Assembly: GCA_003833135.1 (NCBI GenBank)
Contig: QZLH01000050.1
Location: 1 to 44,720 of the forward strand
Reading direction: 5' to 3'
Length of the DNA: 44,720 nucleotides
Source of the DNA: Oehlia diaphana
Taxonomy: Eukaryota; Glomeromycota; Glomeromycetes; Glomerales; Glomeraceae
Shown: piece by piece, positions 1 to 11,026 of the stretch
Layout: each line of letters starts with the position of its first letter
How positions within the stretch are numbered: position 1 is the first letter of the stretch
Notes under the pieces: generated by a model
Seen by the model: the letters and a program-made list of their open reading frames with translations, nothing else
Databases searched by the model: none
What the model was told of the DNA's origin: nothing
Program-made: the position numbers and the translations under genes

Positions 1-1870
1 ATCAAATCAACTTCATTTATTAACTGAAAGTTGTTCAGGCAGGTTAAAAGCACTTAAATATTAATTTTAGACTTTATTTTTTTTGTAGCTGTATTAACTT
101 TAAAACACATTACAACTTACGTCATTATTTTAAATCATAAGAATTAATTTATATTATTGGCTAATTATAATCACATGATACTAAGGATTTTTTTTATTTT
201 TATATTTGATTTAATAATTTAATAAAATATTATTAAAATCAAATTCATATAAATGCAACTAATATTAATAATTGTAATTTAGGCAGTAAATTCATTAACC
301 AAATTGTGTAAATTCTATGTTAAATTATGTAATTTCTGTGATAAAATCAATATAAATTCAGCATAAATTATGATCAAATCATGCAAATGATGCATTTTTG
401 TGATATGGAATTGTGCATTTTTCCGTATCCCTATATAGATTAGAAATATTATTTTTAAGAAAATTGTATAAAACCTTATTAAAAACATGATTTTTTATAA
501 AAATTTTATTATTCAGTAATATTTTACATACAATTCAATTTATTTGTATCAAAAAATTTTTTTAATTATAAATGTTATGTTTGGGGACGGAGTCCCCCGG
601 CAAATCGCATATTCTAGTTGTTGGAATAATAAAATTGTAATAGTGAACGCGAACTTAATTTATTATTGTGTAATAACAAATCATCTTTCTATCATATATA
701 ATAAATTGATAGTCTTTAAATCACTTTAATAAATTATTTGATAAAAAAAATATGCTTACTCATCTATATCTGTTAAAACTTTAAACCATACTCTAAAAAG
801 TATTTTTACACAGATGTATGAATTTAACTTAAGATTCCATTTATTGAAAATGGTCGTAAAGTTATGGAGATTTATATAATTCATTTTTAATTCTAATTTC
901 AAATTCATTTTTAATTCTACTGTGCTATACATTAATAAATTTTTTTACATTATTTTCTAATTTCCAATTTGTTATATTAATATACATATTAAAAAAAAAT
1001 ATTGAAAATTTACGCTATTAATTTAAAAATAACTTAGGTTTAACTCTATGCAAAAAAGTTTCGCTAATAATTATAAGTAAACATTAAAATCTGGTTGTTT
1101 TTCAGAATAAAAAAGTTATTTGTGAGATAAATAATTATGAATAGAAAGAATACAATAGAATGAAATCTACATAATTAAAAAATTTGGTAATATTAGTTTT
1201 TTTGAAATTGTGTAACATGAAAACATTTGATAGTATATCTGTGCCTGATCTATTCCGTGTCGTTCTGTGAAAATTTTTGTGATCTAATTCAGTTCTGGTT
1301 AATGAAATTTTGATCATATTTTTTTTATATTATAATACTGATAAATGAAAGTTTAGTTTATTAATCATATTTCCCTTTGGGATGATGTGATCGGCCGCAT
1401 TAGAATGTTAAAAAACATTTTCAGCATATTTTCTTTTTTCTTATTTTTAGTTTTTGAAAATCGAAATTTTTTTTTCAAATCAGTTTTTTTCTTTAAACCA
1501 GCTTTTTTCAAAAAATATTTTTACTTTTTTTTCAGGGAATAGTAATATATTCCCCTTAATCTATTATGTTAAATGACTATCAAATTATTATCAATAACCC
1601 CAACAAAAAGCAAAAAATAAAATATAACTGAAACAAAAAAATTTTATCATTAGAAATAATAGTATAAATATACAGAACCATAATGAATGTGATGTAATGC
1701 CTAATTTCAATAGGCAACTAGTTCCCGTCAAAATCAACATGATATCCCTATAAAAAATTTATTTGTGTTTGTTATTTCTATTCATATACCATATCCACAG
1801 AGTTTTTATCACAGGGTAACAACAGTACAGATATAATATCAAAATTCTCAATGTCTTCAACATCCTATGA
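1..1870. other. AT-rich intergenic DNA, no gene seen
   Basis: Very AT-rich, with homopolymer runs and stops in all frames. The few open frames (up to about 60 codons) show no protein-like composition or splice structure. The only GC-rich signal is a perfect 6-bp-stem, 3-nt-loop hairpin at 583-597, listed separately. No promoter or RNA gene was recognised. Confidence 0.6.
583..597. repeat. short perfect hairpin GGGGAC-GGA-GTCCCC
   Basis: A 6-bp perfect stem closed by a 3-nt loop, standing out as a GC-rich island in AT-rich DNA. It is the first of several tiny-loop hairpins scattered through intergenic parts of this window. Function unknown; it may be a fragment of a dispersed repeat. Confidence 0.55.
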
Positions 1871-2059
1871 TAATCTCATAATTTTCACTTATTGCAACAG
1901 AAGGTTAATGGATATCACATAATTTTCATTCATTGTGTCAGCCAAAACTCCCTAATTCAGATCAACCTAGAAGGTCAACCTGTTTTAATGAACTAAGAAA
2001 TTATACTTTGTATAAGAACAATACTGTATAAACAATATAACAAAATTATTGATTTCATA

Positions 2060-2840
2060 TATTGTTGCTGACTTAGCCAAGTCTTTTAAAAAAACTTGTT
2101 GTCACCTGATCACCAACGTTGAGGTGCAGCAACATTGATCAGGATAAAAAAAAGTTATGATGGCTAGAAGCCTTTAAATTCTCATCCATTGTGCAGTTAA
2201 CCTAGAAGGCCACTCTGCTCTAACAGATTCAAATTACCCCTTAATTTTCGTCCATTGTGCAGTTAACCTAGAAGGCCACTCTGCTCCAACAGATTCAAAT
2301 TACCCTTTAATTCTCATCCATTGTGCAGTTAACCTAGAAGGCCACTCTGCTCCAACAGATTCAAATTACCCTTTAATTTTCGTCCATTGTGCAGTTAACC
2401 TAGAAGGCCACTCTGCTCCAACAGATTCAAATTACCCTTTAATTTTCTTCCATTGTGCAGTTAACCTAGAAGGCCACTCTGCTCCAACAGATTCAAATTA
2501 CCCTTTAATTTTCATCAATTGTGCAGTTAACCTAGAAGGCCACTCTGCTCCAACAGATTCAAATTACCCTTTAATTTTCGTCCATTGTGCAGTTAACCTA
2601 GAAGGCCACTCTGCTCCAACAGATTCAAATTACCCTTTAATTCTCGTCCATTGTGCAGTTAACCTAAAAGGCCACTCTGCTCCAACAGATTTGAATCACC
2701 CTTTAATTCTTATTGTTGCTGACTTAGCCAAGCCTTTTAAAAAAACTTGTTGTCACCCAATCACCAACGTTGAGGTGCAGCAACATTGATCAGGATAAAA
2801 AAAAAATTAAATTGGCTAGAGGCCTTTAAATTCTCAACCA
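2060..2840. repeat. two ~130-bp direct repeats enclosing the 66-bp array
   Basis: The stretch beginning TTGTTGCTGACTTAGCCAAG near 2062 recurs near 2712. Both copies continue through the same T/A-rich run, a TTGTTGTCAC segment, CACCAACGTTGAGGTGCAGC, a TTGATCAGG segment, an A-run, and then the start of the 66-bp unit. Inside the first copy GTTGCTG (2064-2070) pairs with CAGCAAC (2127-2133), and CTGATCA (2106-2112) with TGATCAG (2136-2142), so the unit can fold. This looks like a composite satellite whose long period contains the 66-bp array. Confidence 0.85.
2171..2710. repeat. 66-bp tandem repeat array, about 8 copies
   Basis: The anchor GTGCAGTTAACCTAGAAGG begins at 2191, 2257, 2323, 2389, 2455, 2521, 2587 and 2653 (the last with one change), an exact 66-bp period. 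Units differ by a few substitutions, for example TTCGTCC, TCATCC or TTCATCA before the anchor. More diverged relatives lie on both sides (about 1880-2000 and 2815-2960). No conserved-repeat/unique-spacer alternation is present, so it is a minisatellite and not a CRISPR array. No coding potential is seen. Confidence 0.95.
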
Positions 2841-3204
2841 TTGCAAGAATTAACCTAGAATGCCATTCTGTTGAAATGGATTAGAATTAACCCTTAAATT
2901 CTTATCCATTGTAGCAGTTAGCCTAGAAAGCTAATCTGCTTCAACGGATTAGAATTGAGTTGGCTAAGTTGGCTAAGAGCCTTTAATAAAAGTAACATAA
3001 GGTCCCTAATACAAGAAAGTATGTTAATAAACATTCTTTTTATTGAATTTAAAAAAAATTCCATCCTATTTTATTCACCTGTCACAACTTACAAAAAAAC
3101 AAAAATAAAAACATTGATGTCTTAACTGGTAACGTTAAATTTTAATCCTTCGTTATTTACTTATTCTAAAATTCGAGACAATTCCTAAAAAAAATATATA
3201 TATA

Positions 3205-3395
3205 TAAAAGAACGTTATTAACGTTCTCAAACCTTTTTTTTAAAACAATATAGAACGTCATTAACGTTTTTTAAAAAAATATGAAAGAATGTTAAGTACG
3301 TTCTTGAACCTTTTTTAAAAAAAATATAAAAGAAAATAACGTTCTTAAACCTTTTTAAAAAAAATATAAAAGAACGTTATTAACGTTTTTAAGAA
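3205..3395. repeat. AACGTT-containing tandem hairpin repeat, 4-5 degenerate copies
   Basis: Degenerate units of about 40-57 bp contain an A-rich stretch, AGAACGTTATTAACGTTCT or variants, and a CCTTTTTT run. The core AGAACGTTA/TTAACGTTCT is self-complementary, so each unit can form a stem. Copies begin near 3210, 3250, 3285, 3330 and 3370 and differ by small indels. Nothing suggests coding. Confidence 0.75.
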
Positions 3396-3419
3396 AAACT
3401 TTCTTATTAACTAAGCAGA

Positions 3420-3945
3420 ATTTTTTTTAGTTTATTTCGGCCGGATGAGCCGCCGGTTATCAATGTGCCGCGTTTGCAGTCTTTTTTTAAACGCGTTTAG
3501 TATACAAAAAAAATTTTTGTAACAATGTACATCACATTTGTGTAGTATGCGATCTATTTATAATTTTTCGCGTTGATTATTAATAATCATCAAATCAATC
3601 ATCATCATCATTATTTAATAAAATTATAAATTTTTTTATTAAATAACTTGATAAATATAAAAATTAGAAAAAGAAATTTACAAATTATTTATTTCTCTCT
3701 ATCTAACCTATTATTATTACATTTATTATCCGTTGTAGTCGAACTTTCTGTGACTTCTGTATGCTTCCCTTGGTCTAATCTTGAAACGAACTAGCGAAGT
3801 TCGTACTCAAATCATTAAATTCTTCTACCCTTCTCGTGAGTAAATCTTTTCTACACGCTTCATCCCATCCTTATCATGAAATACACCATTCTTGTAAGTT
3901 TTCATCTGTAACCTAAACCGTCTGAAGAAGGAGGTTTACTATCAA
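3420..3945. other. intergenic, GC-rich island and a small hairpin
   Basis: Contains a GC-rich patch near 3438-3460 (CGGCCGGATGAGCCGCCGG) and a hairpin at 3787-3803 (CGAACT, 5-nt loop, AGTTCG). No convincing coding region is seen. It borders the distal, C-terminal end of the decayed minus-strand ORF1-like gene. Confidence 0.5.
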
Positions 3946-3949
3946 ATCT

Positions 3950-6243
3950 AAAATTCAAATTTATGGTTCATGCTTCTTCCAGACATTATTCTTCTAACGA
4001 CTGTTCAACCATTTCCTTCCTTTTTTGAATTTTTGTTCTGACCAAAAGCATGCCAGAAATATAAATTTCCGTTGAAAATAACTTTTCTCAAACCAAAGCC
4101 ATACTTTTTGCTTAGTTTTTATCATTATCTTCTATTTTCTTATAATGGCCCTTTAACGGTTTACCGAAAGCCATCTGAGAAAATAGACTTATTGTTGTAA
4201 ATAACTGCCCATACGCTCTTTTGTATTTACTAAAGTCATCTTCATTTTCATGCTTTAGGTGAATTTCTACTTTCATCCGACCATGAACATAGTACCTCGT
4301 CTATTCTTTGGATTACTTTTGGTTGTCTAATATCTCTTCCTATATTTTTCAACCGTTTCAACTACATCAACTTCCCCTAGGGTTCTCGCAATTTCTTCGT
4401 CCAAATTAATTACCTCTTACAAAAAAGCACCTACTGAATACATATCCTCAATCAACTCCTCCTTTCTTTGATTTAGATTAATTACTTCCTCAATCCATCC
4501 TCATTTGACGTGAGGCGTGAGATAATCGTTTCTTCATTTTTAATGAAAGTATTGAGTTTCTGTTGTAATTCATCGATTCACTGTCGTTGGTTTTCGATGG
4601 TAGACGTTAGCTGGTTAATCTTGGCTTCAAGATTATTACTGTGTTCTTGTGCGCTTTTGAGATTGCTTTCGAGTCTTTCGATTCTTCTTTCAAAACCGTT
4701 GTTATAAGCTATCTGTTTCTTATAGTTATGGTTAATCCATTTTTTGCTGTTTTACATTATTGTTTGGTCTTGGCGGTTCCTTTATTGGATAGCGTGTAAC
4801 AGGACTAATAGCACCGGCTAAATATCTGTAACGGAAGGTACCTGTTGAGTTTGTGGAGGCAGTTGCATTCGATGTGTTCAGGCCTGTTTCTGTAAGTCTC
4901 TTATTGCCCTTGTTACGGAGGAAATGCTCTCTTGAAGGTTTTTTATCACAATTGATAAAATTATGCTCTGTGCTCCACAGATAGTGCAAATATTGATTCC
5001 CCAAGGTGTTACGTACAGATTAGAATCTCTTATCTTATAACGTTCTACTTGATGGACCTTGTTTTTGGGTTCCGTGTAAACGATTGCATATCGTCCGTGG
5101 TCGGGTTGGTTGGTATGTAACAAGTCTTTCCTTTGACGTGTTTGACAAAGTCGTTCAAATCTCGTGCTGTCGTGTTTGGCCTAGCCCTTGGATTCTATGA
5201 TGTAGAGGTTGATTCGTCCGACTTCCAATCAGCCGGTAGAACTCTGAAGTTATATTGGCCTCTTTCTACCGACCAAATGTCTTCCTTGAAGATTTTTCTT
5301 GGTATGTTGTGATTTTTAAACATGACCATTAAGGTCTTAGCGGTAGGCGCACGTTTCCTTCTCTGTTGTTGTCTGTCGTTATTATTTGACGATTGTGATT
5401 GGATATATTTTGTGGTAAACCCCACAAGCTTTCAATTGTAGTAGAAAATCTTTTTTCAGTGAAAGTTTGAATTTCTTGTTCCGGTAAATCGATGGGAACA
5501 TCTAATAATTTGATAGTACGCTCTTCTATGTCTTTGAAATATTATTGATGATTTTGATTTTTTAACACTATCATTTACTAGTGTAACCTTAAGCTCGCCG
5601 TGAATTAAATTAACTCTGAATTAAACCCAATTTTTAATAGGTCTGTATTTTCATATACTTCGTTCTACATAGCTCTTTTCGTGCGTGAAACATTTTCGTA
5701 GTACCCCTACTTTAGCTTCAATTGTGTCTCCTTTTATATCATTTGCAGGTTGTGCAATTTTCATGTTTCCTAGATCGATATGTGTTTGTTATTGATCACC
5801 TTCGAATAGGAATTTTGCTGATCTCTATTAAGTTGATCAGTGATTGGTGTTTCGGGAGATTTGCCTTTGTCATTTGAGTATTGTACTGCCGGATCGACAT
5901 CCATATTTGGATTGTGTATCGAGGAGTCGATGGAAGTTGATATTATTTGAATGGATTGAATCATCAATTCCTTTTCTTATATCGTGATCTTTGACGAATT
6001 CTATTGGCTCGTCGGTTTTTACATTAAAATTGATGTCGTTTTCATTATTAATGCTAGTTTTGGAGCGTTTATTATAATATAAGTATCTGTATTTTCTTGT
6101 TCGTCTATGTCGTTTGTGTTAGTTTCTGAACCAGGTGAAGTATACATATCTGTTACTATGTCAGGGTCTAATACAGTGGCAGTGCTTTTATTGTATGTGG
6201 TTTTTCTTTTAGAAGAGCTTGACGACAGTCTATCTGGGTTCAT
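3950..6243 (-). pseudogene. decayed retroelement ORF1-like gene with CCHC zinc knuckle and coiled coil
   Basis: Read on the minus strand from an ATG at 6243 (MNPDRLSSSSSKRK), protein-like segments appear in changing frames: a Ser/Asp-rich N-terminus (6243-5770), a basic middle segment (5425-5195), then a CCHC zinc knuckle near 5000-4935. The knuckle is split by a frameshift: CTICGA lies in one frame and EHNFINC in the next, matching CX2CX4HX4C spacing. A coiled-coil segment (ERLESNLKSAQEHSNNLEAK, about 4690-4520) follows. The last remnant reads YGFGLRKVIFNGNLYFWHAF (about 4110-4030). This order resembles the nucleic-acid-binding ORF1-type protein of non-LTR elements common in Rhizophagus, a recollection not checked. 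Stops and frameshifts are numerous. No reverse transcriptase is seen in the window, so a host multigene origin is possible. Confidence 0.55.
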
Positions 6244-6249
6244 TTGCGA

Positions 6250-6715
6250 AGTTTTGCATCATTTTTGAAGCGGTAAAAAAGTTTTATATGGCTTTTTCAC
6301 GTCGAATTATTTATTTTTTGGTATTTTCAGTATATTTTGTAGTAAAAATAGAGAACATTTCTTTACTGTAGAAAATGGTCTAATATCGACGGAAAAAAAA
6401 TTTGCAATGCATATGTTGATAATTTCTATATTCGTTCTTGGATCTTTTATAGAGATCACGTGATGTTCCTTTGTTCCCTAGCCATACTCGATTACCTACG
6501 TCTTTCCAATAAAGCTTGAAAGCAACTCACAAGTTTCCAAACTTTCTTCATTTAACCTTCAACTTAACCGTAAAAAATTGTGCTAGCCAAATTTCGCATC
6601 TAAAAACTCTACTGTACCAATATTTTGTTCAAAGGTATTGTTGCTACTTCCTATATTTTGAGTATATAGAAAGTGAGTAACGTAAAACCATATGTTTTAT
6701 TTGATATCAGAACAA
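6250..6715. other. intergenic, no gene seen
   Basis: AT-rich DNA between the ORF1-like relic and the MITE-like element. No ORF of note, no splice-consistent exon and no RNA gene recognised. Confidence 0.5.
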
Positions 6716-7205
6716 TTCGCCGAAGCCATTCCGCCGAATGGACATTTGCCGAAACATTATTTATTATATTTGCTTTTTGTTTATACACTAAATACATGAA
6801 GAAATCTTTTCTAGAAAAATTTTTGAATTAGCTAATTTTATTAAATTTGTCATTTTTTACCGAATAAATGTTTTCAGGAAAATAAAGTTATTTTTTTTTA
6901 ACAATTAATATCAGTTACTTGAATGGTTAAAGTGATAATATCATAGAATAAAAGACACTTAAAAATAAAAAGAATTTTTTGTTTATAAATAGGTGACGTA
7001 GCAAAAGAATGTAAATAGAAACTAAAAAATGAAAATATTAAAGGAGTGTAAATCAGAATATCTATCTATTCAAAAATAAAAAAAAAGTTTTTTATCTTCA
7101 TTGCGCGATTAACATATTTATAAAAGTGATAATCGCTATCATTTCTATCATTTTCGACGAAATGGCTTCGGCGAAATGGGTTTAGGCGAAATGGCTTTCG
7201 GTGTA
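6716..7205. mobile_element. MITE-like element with CGCCGAAGCCATT inverted ends
   Basis: TTCGCCGAAGCCATT at 6716-6730 is the exact reverse complement of AATGGCTTCGGCGAA at 7161-7175. Both ends contain further degenerate copies of the same motif: CCGCCGAATGG and TTGCCGAAAC on the left; TTCGACGAAATGG, GGCGAAATGG and CTTTCGG on the right. The ~400-bp interior is AT-rich and noncoding. Inverted ends built of subterminal repeats around a noncoding core fit a non-autonomous DNA transposon. No clean target-site duplication was found, so the exact borders are uncertain. Confidence 0.65.
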
Positions 7206-7848
7206 ATAAGAGTCATTTAACAAGTATAGGATGCAAATAATTTTATTAATATTGTTTAAATGTTTATGGAAAAAATGGATATTTTATTTTAAATTATCAT
7301 GATACATTTATTTTTCAGTTTTACAGCGCGATTTCGGTGCTTTTACTAAATGAAATAGCTTAGGTAAATCTAAAATAGTATCTTTTTTTTGTGAATCCAA
7401 AACAATACTTAATGTATGGAACCACTCAAGTATTAATTTTATATTCGTAACAATATTAATACTTTTATATGAAATTACAGTGTATTTTAACTGACACAAG
7501 CTCTTGAAATCATTTAGCAGGTGATGCATATTTAAAACAATCTCATTAAAATAATGTTTGTTTATTTGCTTATTGAAATTGATTTATTGTAATAAAGTGT
7601 AAAAGTACTAATTTCTAAATGTGCTATTATAAAAGTAATAAAATGATTATTTATACAAGTATATAATTTTTTTTTTTTTTTTTTTTTGATAAATGTTACA
7701 TGCGAAAGCAAATATCAAATATTTGTTGTTTGTTTCCGTTTCTTATTACGTAGTCATCACGAATTTTCATGTACCTTACGTTACGCAACTTAGCCAATCT
7801 ACGTACCCATCAGAGACTCTTTTCTTTTGTAAAATGTTCTATGATTAT
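7206..7848. other. intergenic, no gene seen
   Basis: AT-rich, with a T-run at about 7670-7687. Open frames here lack splice support or protein-like composition. It is the 3' flank of the minus-strand pseudogene. Confidence 0.5.
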
Positions 7849-10118
7849 TCATTTTTTTGTCGGAGATGGTGCAGTTGCTGGAAGATCTTTTATTGTAATT
7901 AAATCCTCTGGATTGATGGTAAGCAAAGCAATTTTTTTTATTTCCTTAACAACATCCAGAGCCTCGATTATATGACCCTATTATTGCCAGAAATAATCAG
8001 AAACTGATATTTATAGAAAGAATTCACCAGTATTAACAATGCAAAGACATACTGTACCTTTAAACTTAAAATATCTTTTAAAGATGCAAGGCTTTCTTGG
8101 ACACTTCCCCATGTAGTACCAATTCTATACCGACATGTCTCAAAAACAAAATAATATTGAAGATCAACATTACATAGATTTTTCCATTGAGACCTTTATT
8201 GAGAATGAAAGATAATTAAAAAAAAAAAAAATAATTACTGTAAAATTTTTATATTGTATTTAATTGTAATTACCTCCTTGATTCAATCCATATATGGTTA
8301 TATTCTTTAAATCCTTGATCGTATCACTTGTAAATTTCAACTTTTTTAATAGTCGATCAAGTTGATCCTTCATTTCTCGGAGAATTTTGTGTTTATACGA
8401 AATTGGTTTCAAATTTTGTGGATCTTCGTCAATGTATGTTTCTGAACTAAAATATTCTGTATCATCAATTCGGAAGACTATATCAATCTTATGCCCGTAT
8501 TGTTTTCTGTTTGACTCTTCCCTTGATAAATTTTTACGCTCAATAGACGCTAATGACATCTCTTCACCTCTAAAAATAACAGTGATAAAAATGAGATTTA
8601 AATCTAAAAGTCAATTATCACTAAGAAACTAACTTCATACGAACCTATGTACTTGAATCTCATCACTAGTCAAAAAACAATCATCGATTAACAAGGATAA
8701 TATATGGCAATTAAGCCAACCTTCAGAATTTCTATCCAAAAGAGGATTTCATGGGGCTTCAAAAAAGGACAATCTATATAAATTAAATGATAATTTAGTT
8801 AAGTAAAACTTTAACTTATATAACACAAAATAATATCTATAGAATGAAAAATAAATAAGCAAATAAACTTACATTTTGTTTGCAAAACTATGTGCCCAGT
8901 TTTTTTCATAATGTTATTAAACTCATACATTTCATCTGGTGAAATATATGAATTTTGCAGTTTATTACGTAATTTGGGGCGGGTATCAGTCTGAAAACAG
9001 AAGGAGTGAAATTAGTAATAATTATAAAGAAAAAGGCAATTATTAGTGACAATTTCCCATAACTTACATTAGCAATTAATTCATCAATATATTTAGTAGT
9101 CTCATTTACAACTGGAACCCATGAGTAAACCTGATTTATCCCCAATCTTTTCATTAAAGGCATGTTTGTTGTATCTATTATATTCGAACATATGGGTTCA
9201 CTATAATAAAAAAACTAATTAGTTAATAATATGATACAAGAATGTAAATTAACATCAGTAAATGTAATTTATTTACAGTATTGACTTGGCTAATGTTTTT
9301 TCATTATTCAGTTTCTTAAGTAATTCATGAGTTTCCCTTGTGGAATGAATTTTTTCGATTGGAGTACTTGGGCTAACATTCACAGGGCTGATGTTTGTAG
9401 GGCTGACAATTGCAGGGCTGATATTTGTAAGGCTAACATTTGCAAAGCTGAGATTTATAGGGCTGACATTCACAGGGCTGATATTTGTAGGGCTAACACC
9501 CGTAGGGCTAACATTCACAGTGCTAACATTTATAGATTTGTTCTGTGGATATCAAAAGTAGTCATTAAAAATTTTCACATAAAATTCAAAGGTAACTTAT
9601 AATTATGGCAATATCCTAACCCTTTTAAGTGAAAATCGTTTTTTTCGCATTGTTGCTTGGTTACTAGGTTGGAAATCATCATCAGACTACAAAAAGAAAG
9701 AGTCAAATGTATCAGATGTCAAACATTTTGTTGATTCTTACAACTTCAAACAAAAAGCACACCTGCGAATCTCTCTTTGAAGGTGCAAGTTCACTTATTG
9801 TACTAGTACTAGAGCGATCCATATCCCACTTCTTTGCTACTTTGCGATCATTTTATGATGAAGTATTTAGAATTACTATTCAGTCCAGCATTCCAACACC
9901 ACAAGAACTGACCTTTAAAACTCATTACTCACCAAAGAATAATCATTAAGTAGTTGCTGAGCAACATCATGTCTGCTTCCTTCCTCATTATTAATAATAA
10001 TTTTGAGACTTTTTAAGTAACAATCGATTTTTTTATCGAAGGGCTCAATATTACAAAATTCCAAAAATTCTTTAATGTTCCATGTAGTTTCATTTCTTTC
10101 GAAATACTCGTGCGACAT
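7849..10118 (-). pseudogene. nine-exon minus-strand gene with several lesions, unknown function
   Basis: Minus-strand exons can be followed by phase and GT-AG borders: 10118-~9936 (starts MSHEYFERNETTW), an exon ending at 9763, 9686-9621, 9542-9277, 9200-9068, 8990-8873, 8773-8645, 8569-8274, 8193-8058 and 7977-7849 (ends at TGA 7849-7851). Exon 9542-9277 encodes about nine NVSP/NISP-type pentapeptide-period repeats followed by a charged helix; exon 8569-8274 has a Lys-rich helical end. Lesions: stops and frame changes in the second exon, a missing T in the T-run at the start of exon 8773-8645 followed by an in-frame TGA (8749-8751), and a frameshift inside exon 8193-8058. I do not recognise the family and assign no function. 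Sequence errors could explain some lesions but hardly all of them. Confidence 0.65.
9350..9530. repeat. 15-bp-period coding repeats (GGGCTGACATT type)
   Basis: Units of the type AGGGCTGACATTCAC recur every 15 bp about ten times. On the minus strand, which is the coding strand of the pseudogene, they encode the five-residue period NVSPT/NISPV. Substitutions among units suggest expansion by slippage and later drift. Confidence 0.85.
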
Positions 10119-11026
10119 AGCGATGCTAAATCTGATAATAAAATTTTATCATCATGTTTTAATCATATGGCCTTATAAAATGTATTTAAGAAATAAACTT
10201 AGGAAAAAGCGAATACGTTACAATTTCGGAGAGCTAAAATAATATTTTATAGAAGAGGTCTCAACTTGATAAAATGATTTTAAAATGTGATTTAAATTTA
10301 ACAAATTGCCACCTTTTTATAGATATTTTCTTTCTTGGTCATCTGTCATTAACACACTAAAAATATGATGTAAAACACGATTATGAAAGAAAAAATAACT
10401 TTATTGATCAATATTGAATAATGCAAAGAAAGAATTCAAAGAAAACTAATAATACTAAATTATTTCATGCCTTTATCCAAAGAAAAGCGAATTTGTTAAT
10501 ACAGTATAAACAACACAAAAAGAAAAAAACAAAGACAAAAAAAAAAGGCGATAATAAATAATTATGATTATATTTCTTTGTTCCTATCATAGTTTATACC
10601 AATAAGACGTGTCAACTATTTATAAACTTTAAATAAATTTGTTAAATAATCCCCAAATTATGTTTATTTCATCGTAAATTTGTTAATAATCGTAATTCGT
10701 AATAATAAGAAAATTTGCATAGTTGTATTAAACTGAAATTCATATGTCAGACATATTCACATTAAAATTGAAATTTATGAAATTAATTTATTTGTCGTAT
10801 TAAGTTCTCTAATAATAAAACAATATCCCGTATATCATATTAAATTTTTGATAATTCAAATATTTTATCTGAGGTACTTAGAAAATTTGAAAATAGAGAG
10901 GATGTATTCTTTCCTACTTGTATTATTATTATAATGAAAATTAGTGTTATACAAATATGATGTGATTATTAAAACACTAAAAGATTTGTTGGTTGCCGAT
11001 CGTACTAAAATAGAAAAGCTTGATTC
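10119..11026. other. intergenic, no gene seen
   Basis: AT-rich upstream flank of the minus-strand pseudogene. No convincing ORF, RNA gene or repeat was recognised. Confidence 0.5.

Noticed and set aside
2171..2710. Possible CRISPR-like array
   Set aside because: Units are contiguous 66-bp repeats without unique spacers, and the genome is eukaryotic.
9327..9602. Plus-strand ORF resembling pentapeptide-repeat proteins (RADIC/RANIY pattern)
   Set aside because: It is the antisense of the 15-bp NVSP/NISP repeat, whose minus-strand exon has correct splice borders and neighbours in phase.
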